Shown in pieces: positions 62,801-64,000 of a DNA stretch of 64,000 bases. The notes beneath the pieces are model-generated. The model was given only the letters and a program-made list of their open reading frames with translations. It searched no databases and was not told the DNA's origin. The stretch comes from Verrucomicrobiaceae bacterium. Its GTDB lineage: Bacteria > Verrucomicrobiota > Verrucomicrobiia > Verrucomicrobiales > Akkermansiaceae. Location: NCBI GenBank assembly GCA_027485615.1, contig JAIXQS010000144.1, forward strand, positions 104,894 to 168,893, given 5' to 3'. The position numbers were made by a program, and so were the translations under genes. How positions within the stretch are numbered: the stretch's first letter is position 1; every line of letters begins with the position of its first letter.

Positions 62801-64000
62801 GAGCTGGAAGCGGCGGATGGCGACGGCTGGCTGGTGGAAGAGGGCGCGGTAGCGGAGGACGAGGCCGTAGGCAGGATGACTCGGCATGACCACCGGCAGC
62901 GCTTCCGCGGAGAGCGATTTCACCTTCGCGGAGAAGTAGGTGATGGACGCGCGGTTCGAGGAGTATTCCATGATCTCCATCCAATCGGCGGGAAGCTCGC
63001 GGCCTTCCGGTTTGCTGACGGGGATGGAGTTGGTGCCGAAGGTGGGGAAGGAGGTGACGAGCGGCGAGCCTTCCCAGACCGGGGTGTCTTCGGGGAAACG
63101 GGCGCGGGTAGTCCAGTTTTTGCCGTCGAGGGAGGTTTGGAGGACGAAGCGTTTGAGGCTGTTAGATGCATCGCCGGTATCGACGGACATCTTGTCGATG
63201 GGAGCGTTGTCGTTCAGGTCGACGCCGAACGTGCGGGGCTTGTTGGCATCGCCGACGTTGCCTTGCCAGCCGGGGTATTCGCGGGCGCTGATGGCCATGT
63301 TCGCATCGCGGCCGGGGGCGCTTTCGGAGGCGAAGGCGATGGCCTGCGCGCCGGCGGTGGGGACGATGCCCTGGAACTCGCCGCTGAAGGGTGAGGTTTC
63401 CTTGAGCGCGAGCTTGCGGATTTCATCGCCGCTGGAGGTTTGCAGGCTAACGGTGATTTCATCGTCGCCGGTGGTGAGGCTGCGGTCGGGATCGGTGACG
63501 CGGATGTAAACCGGGTTTCCGGGGCGCACGGTGCGGGTGCCGAGGGCGGCTTGCGAAGAGGAAAGGCCGAGCTCCTCGATGTTGAGGCGGCGCTCGCCTT
63601 CGCGCGGAGGGAAGGCACCGGCGGAAAACGAGAGCATCGCATCCGAGGCGACGCCGATGACGATGTCGGGATCGGCGGGAAGGTCTTTCATCTTCGCGCG
63701 GAAGCGCTCGGAGTAGCCGAAGCGGATTTCGTCCTCGCCGAGGATTTGCAGGATCTTGTCGCCGGGGGTGGGCGCGCCGAGCGCGGTGGCGACTTCGGCG
63801 CGGAATTTCTCCTTGCTGTCGCCGAGCTGATAGAGGAGGACGCGCTCGCGGTCGCCGGATTTCGCCCAGATTTCCACCTCGATGTCGGTGCCGATGCCGG
63901 AAACGTTGAGGGTCGGGTCGCGGAGGTTGATCTTCACCGTCTCGCCGGGGACGATGATCGTCTTGTCCTGGGAGGGGCCGAGTTCGATCTCGCTGGCCTC
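59798..64000 (-). CDS. Giant periplasmic protein with beta-sandwich repeats and C-terminal TPRs (5' end outside window)
   Basis: At least 1400 residues are present and the frame stays open to the right edge, so the N-terminus is missing. At least four copies of a beta module occur, with the pattern D-P-D/acidic loop, then strands, then SGD or SG, then an E-T-x-x-SG-x-F turn: near 63.9, 63.4, 62.0 and 61.1 kb (for example VTDPDRSLTTGDDEITVSLQ and IDDPDMDASPEKDVIDIKIA). The last 330 residues are TPR-like (ARRLAEAIATHNDDDLRAHA-type helices, YKYPNHELLPSVMSRLGAYF). The acidic loops could bind calcium. The gene starts the ExbB/DUF4159 run and is coupled to the PH-like gene. Confidence 0.85.
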   Translation of the reverse strand, partial: EASEIELGPSQDKTIIVPGETVKINLRDPTLNVSGIGTDIEVEIWAKSGDRERVLLYQLGDSKEKFRAEVATALGAPTPGDKILQILGEDEIRFGYSERFRAKMKDLPADPDIVIGVASDAMLSFSAGAFPPREGERRLNIEELGLSSSQAALGTRTVRPGNPVYIRVTDPDRSLTTGDDEITVSLQTSSGDEIRKLALKETSPFSGEFQGIVPTAGAQAIAFASESAPGRDANMAISAREYPGWQGNVGDANKPRTFGVDLNDNAPIDKMSVDTGDASNSLKRFVLQTSLDGKNWTTRARFPEDTPVWEGSPLVTSFPTFGTNSIPVSKPEGRELPADWMEIMEYSSNRASITYFSAKVKSLSAEALPVVMPSHPAYGLVLRYRALFHQPAVAIRRFQLTGFPNDGNTIFLLNGTPAAEDAENPLLIERELPPGLHEIQIWRNDGRGQLLAAKPALLCDEPGKADLIPCPDAMFDPATFPDDLKKSLPQPATLAPAGNMMNIAFGDQTRARLVRLVINGFDGVAPTIKKVTLSNREGKALLPVARDFMELRDNVQLEVLPGDNITVRYEDPRTASPKRDRLEQRLNVAFNDAVVTASFLNYIDTEEGRELVLEPIRRFRYDDAVAIVIDDPDMDASPEKDVIDIKIASTSGGTAVIKAVETEEFSGRFLGRIFPVTGEPARDSEIKVAEAGTLTATYLDTENLSPGIPTERTVIIQQARYTDPALSAYTVTTKQLPAPPIKPDAPKTTTRTAAPEVVPPRRALNFEHTDPTKPLAAVAGSSVRFDVVVPHLALAGSSTVNAYVQTDAGRKAKQTALKEPYDVAAPGTLKLTGSLTKAEVVTPDGYQLGQPPTAPGNEPPLEEGRFSFTIPLILGETPDRSFATKSAEDLPESSLPDGLAVKVGDIIHVGYPYKDKADAVKWITASFRVESHPFLDVMDAGYSEPLTKAFVGEKIHLRLIDRGLDRSADRDTATVTLKATSGASTSYEVQETEAHSGVFKSAFAISYAPAKLPAKLPPVALNGFPVRYGDDVEISYGIKDEAQSLKLKVNKGANGFIEPFSKRFTGDEMAVRTSFTLAECYFELAKKHRELEQESLARREIAQARKLLAEAIATHNDDDLRAHAEYLLGNLAQEYADLSKNDEAKLPMYQDALARFSKIPSDYPDTEFAPKAQFKTALVYEKMGETENAVEEYVKLAYKYPNHELLPSVMSRLGAYFQQTGLAFKQQADPLREKADDATKAEVLRLDQLSYPEFLNAAMVFSKLQQRFPDDPLAGLAGLRAGQNYMRAHQYTKAIKLFTTVHANENYDDREVRSQSLYWSGISQERHAGLMSEDNWRGRGEAMGIAYETYRRVTFDFPDSVWAKYARGRLADPAFEKLVAEENEARERMIESLKESRKNR

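Overview
The window looks like a chromosomal segment from a GC-rich Gram-negative bacterium, most likely Verrucomicrobiota (Verrucomicrobiae). That placement is an inference from gene families (MoxR/DUF58/BatA clusters with very large secreted partners, DUF4159 and DUF6288-type proteins, squalene-cyclase-repeat secreted proteins, duplicated ExbB-ExbD-ExbD modules). No rRNA is present to confirm it. No phage, transposase, CRISPR array or integrase was seen. One tRNA is present: Arg, anticodon CCG, on the + strand at 33.7 kb.

Region 1 (1-18.5 kb) is mixed-strand housekeeping and small accessory genes: a truncated universal stress protein, the rpoZ-smpB-pta run, a DUF3147 membrane protein, a KH/R3H (Jag-like) protein, DoxX, two hotdog thioesterases, a COG2509-type FAD protein, trmB, a Tat-exported HiPIP, an entericidin-like lipoprotein, a GuaD-like deaminase, a membrane Ser/Thr kinase, a secreted protein with a probable dead Lon-like domain, a retropepsin-like protease overlapping a RimK ligase that carries a C-terminal RCK_C domain, and a Tat-exported Gfo/Idh/MocA protein. 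A 500-bp gene-free stretch (7995-8500) contains a run of perfect inverted repeats.

Region 2 (18.6-26.3 kb) starts with a short winged-helix gene that ends inside the 3' end of a 1175-residue TerB/FHA/ABCG-type transporter. A C39-like secreted peptidase and an oppA-oppB pair without oppC/D/F follow. From 18.8 kb to the right edge every protein gene is on the - strand.

Region 3 (26.4-64 kb) is an envelope supercluster. Read in the direction of transcription it has three parts: (a) from 64 kb down, a giant secreted beta-repeat/TPR protein, a small PH-like protein, ExbB, ExbD, ExbD, a TonB-like protein, a membrane DUF4159 protein, a membrane protein and a PDZ/HEAT DUF6288-type protein; (b) MoxR ATPase, DUF58, BatA/VWA, VWA membrane protein, a 1473-residue DUF4175-like membrane coiled-coil protein, a squalene-cyclase-repeat protein, a transglutaminase-like protein and a protein with two cysteine-less redoxin-like domains; (c) after the tRNA and fructose-bisphosphate aldolase, a second ExbB-ExbD-ExbD module with a 997-residue TPR protein and a smaller one. 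Short gaps and start/stop overlaps suggest translational coupling within (a) and (b). The combination suggests proton-driven motors plus an AAA+/VWA assembly machine acting on large periplasmic proteins. The function is not established and is the main item worth pursuing.
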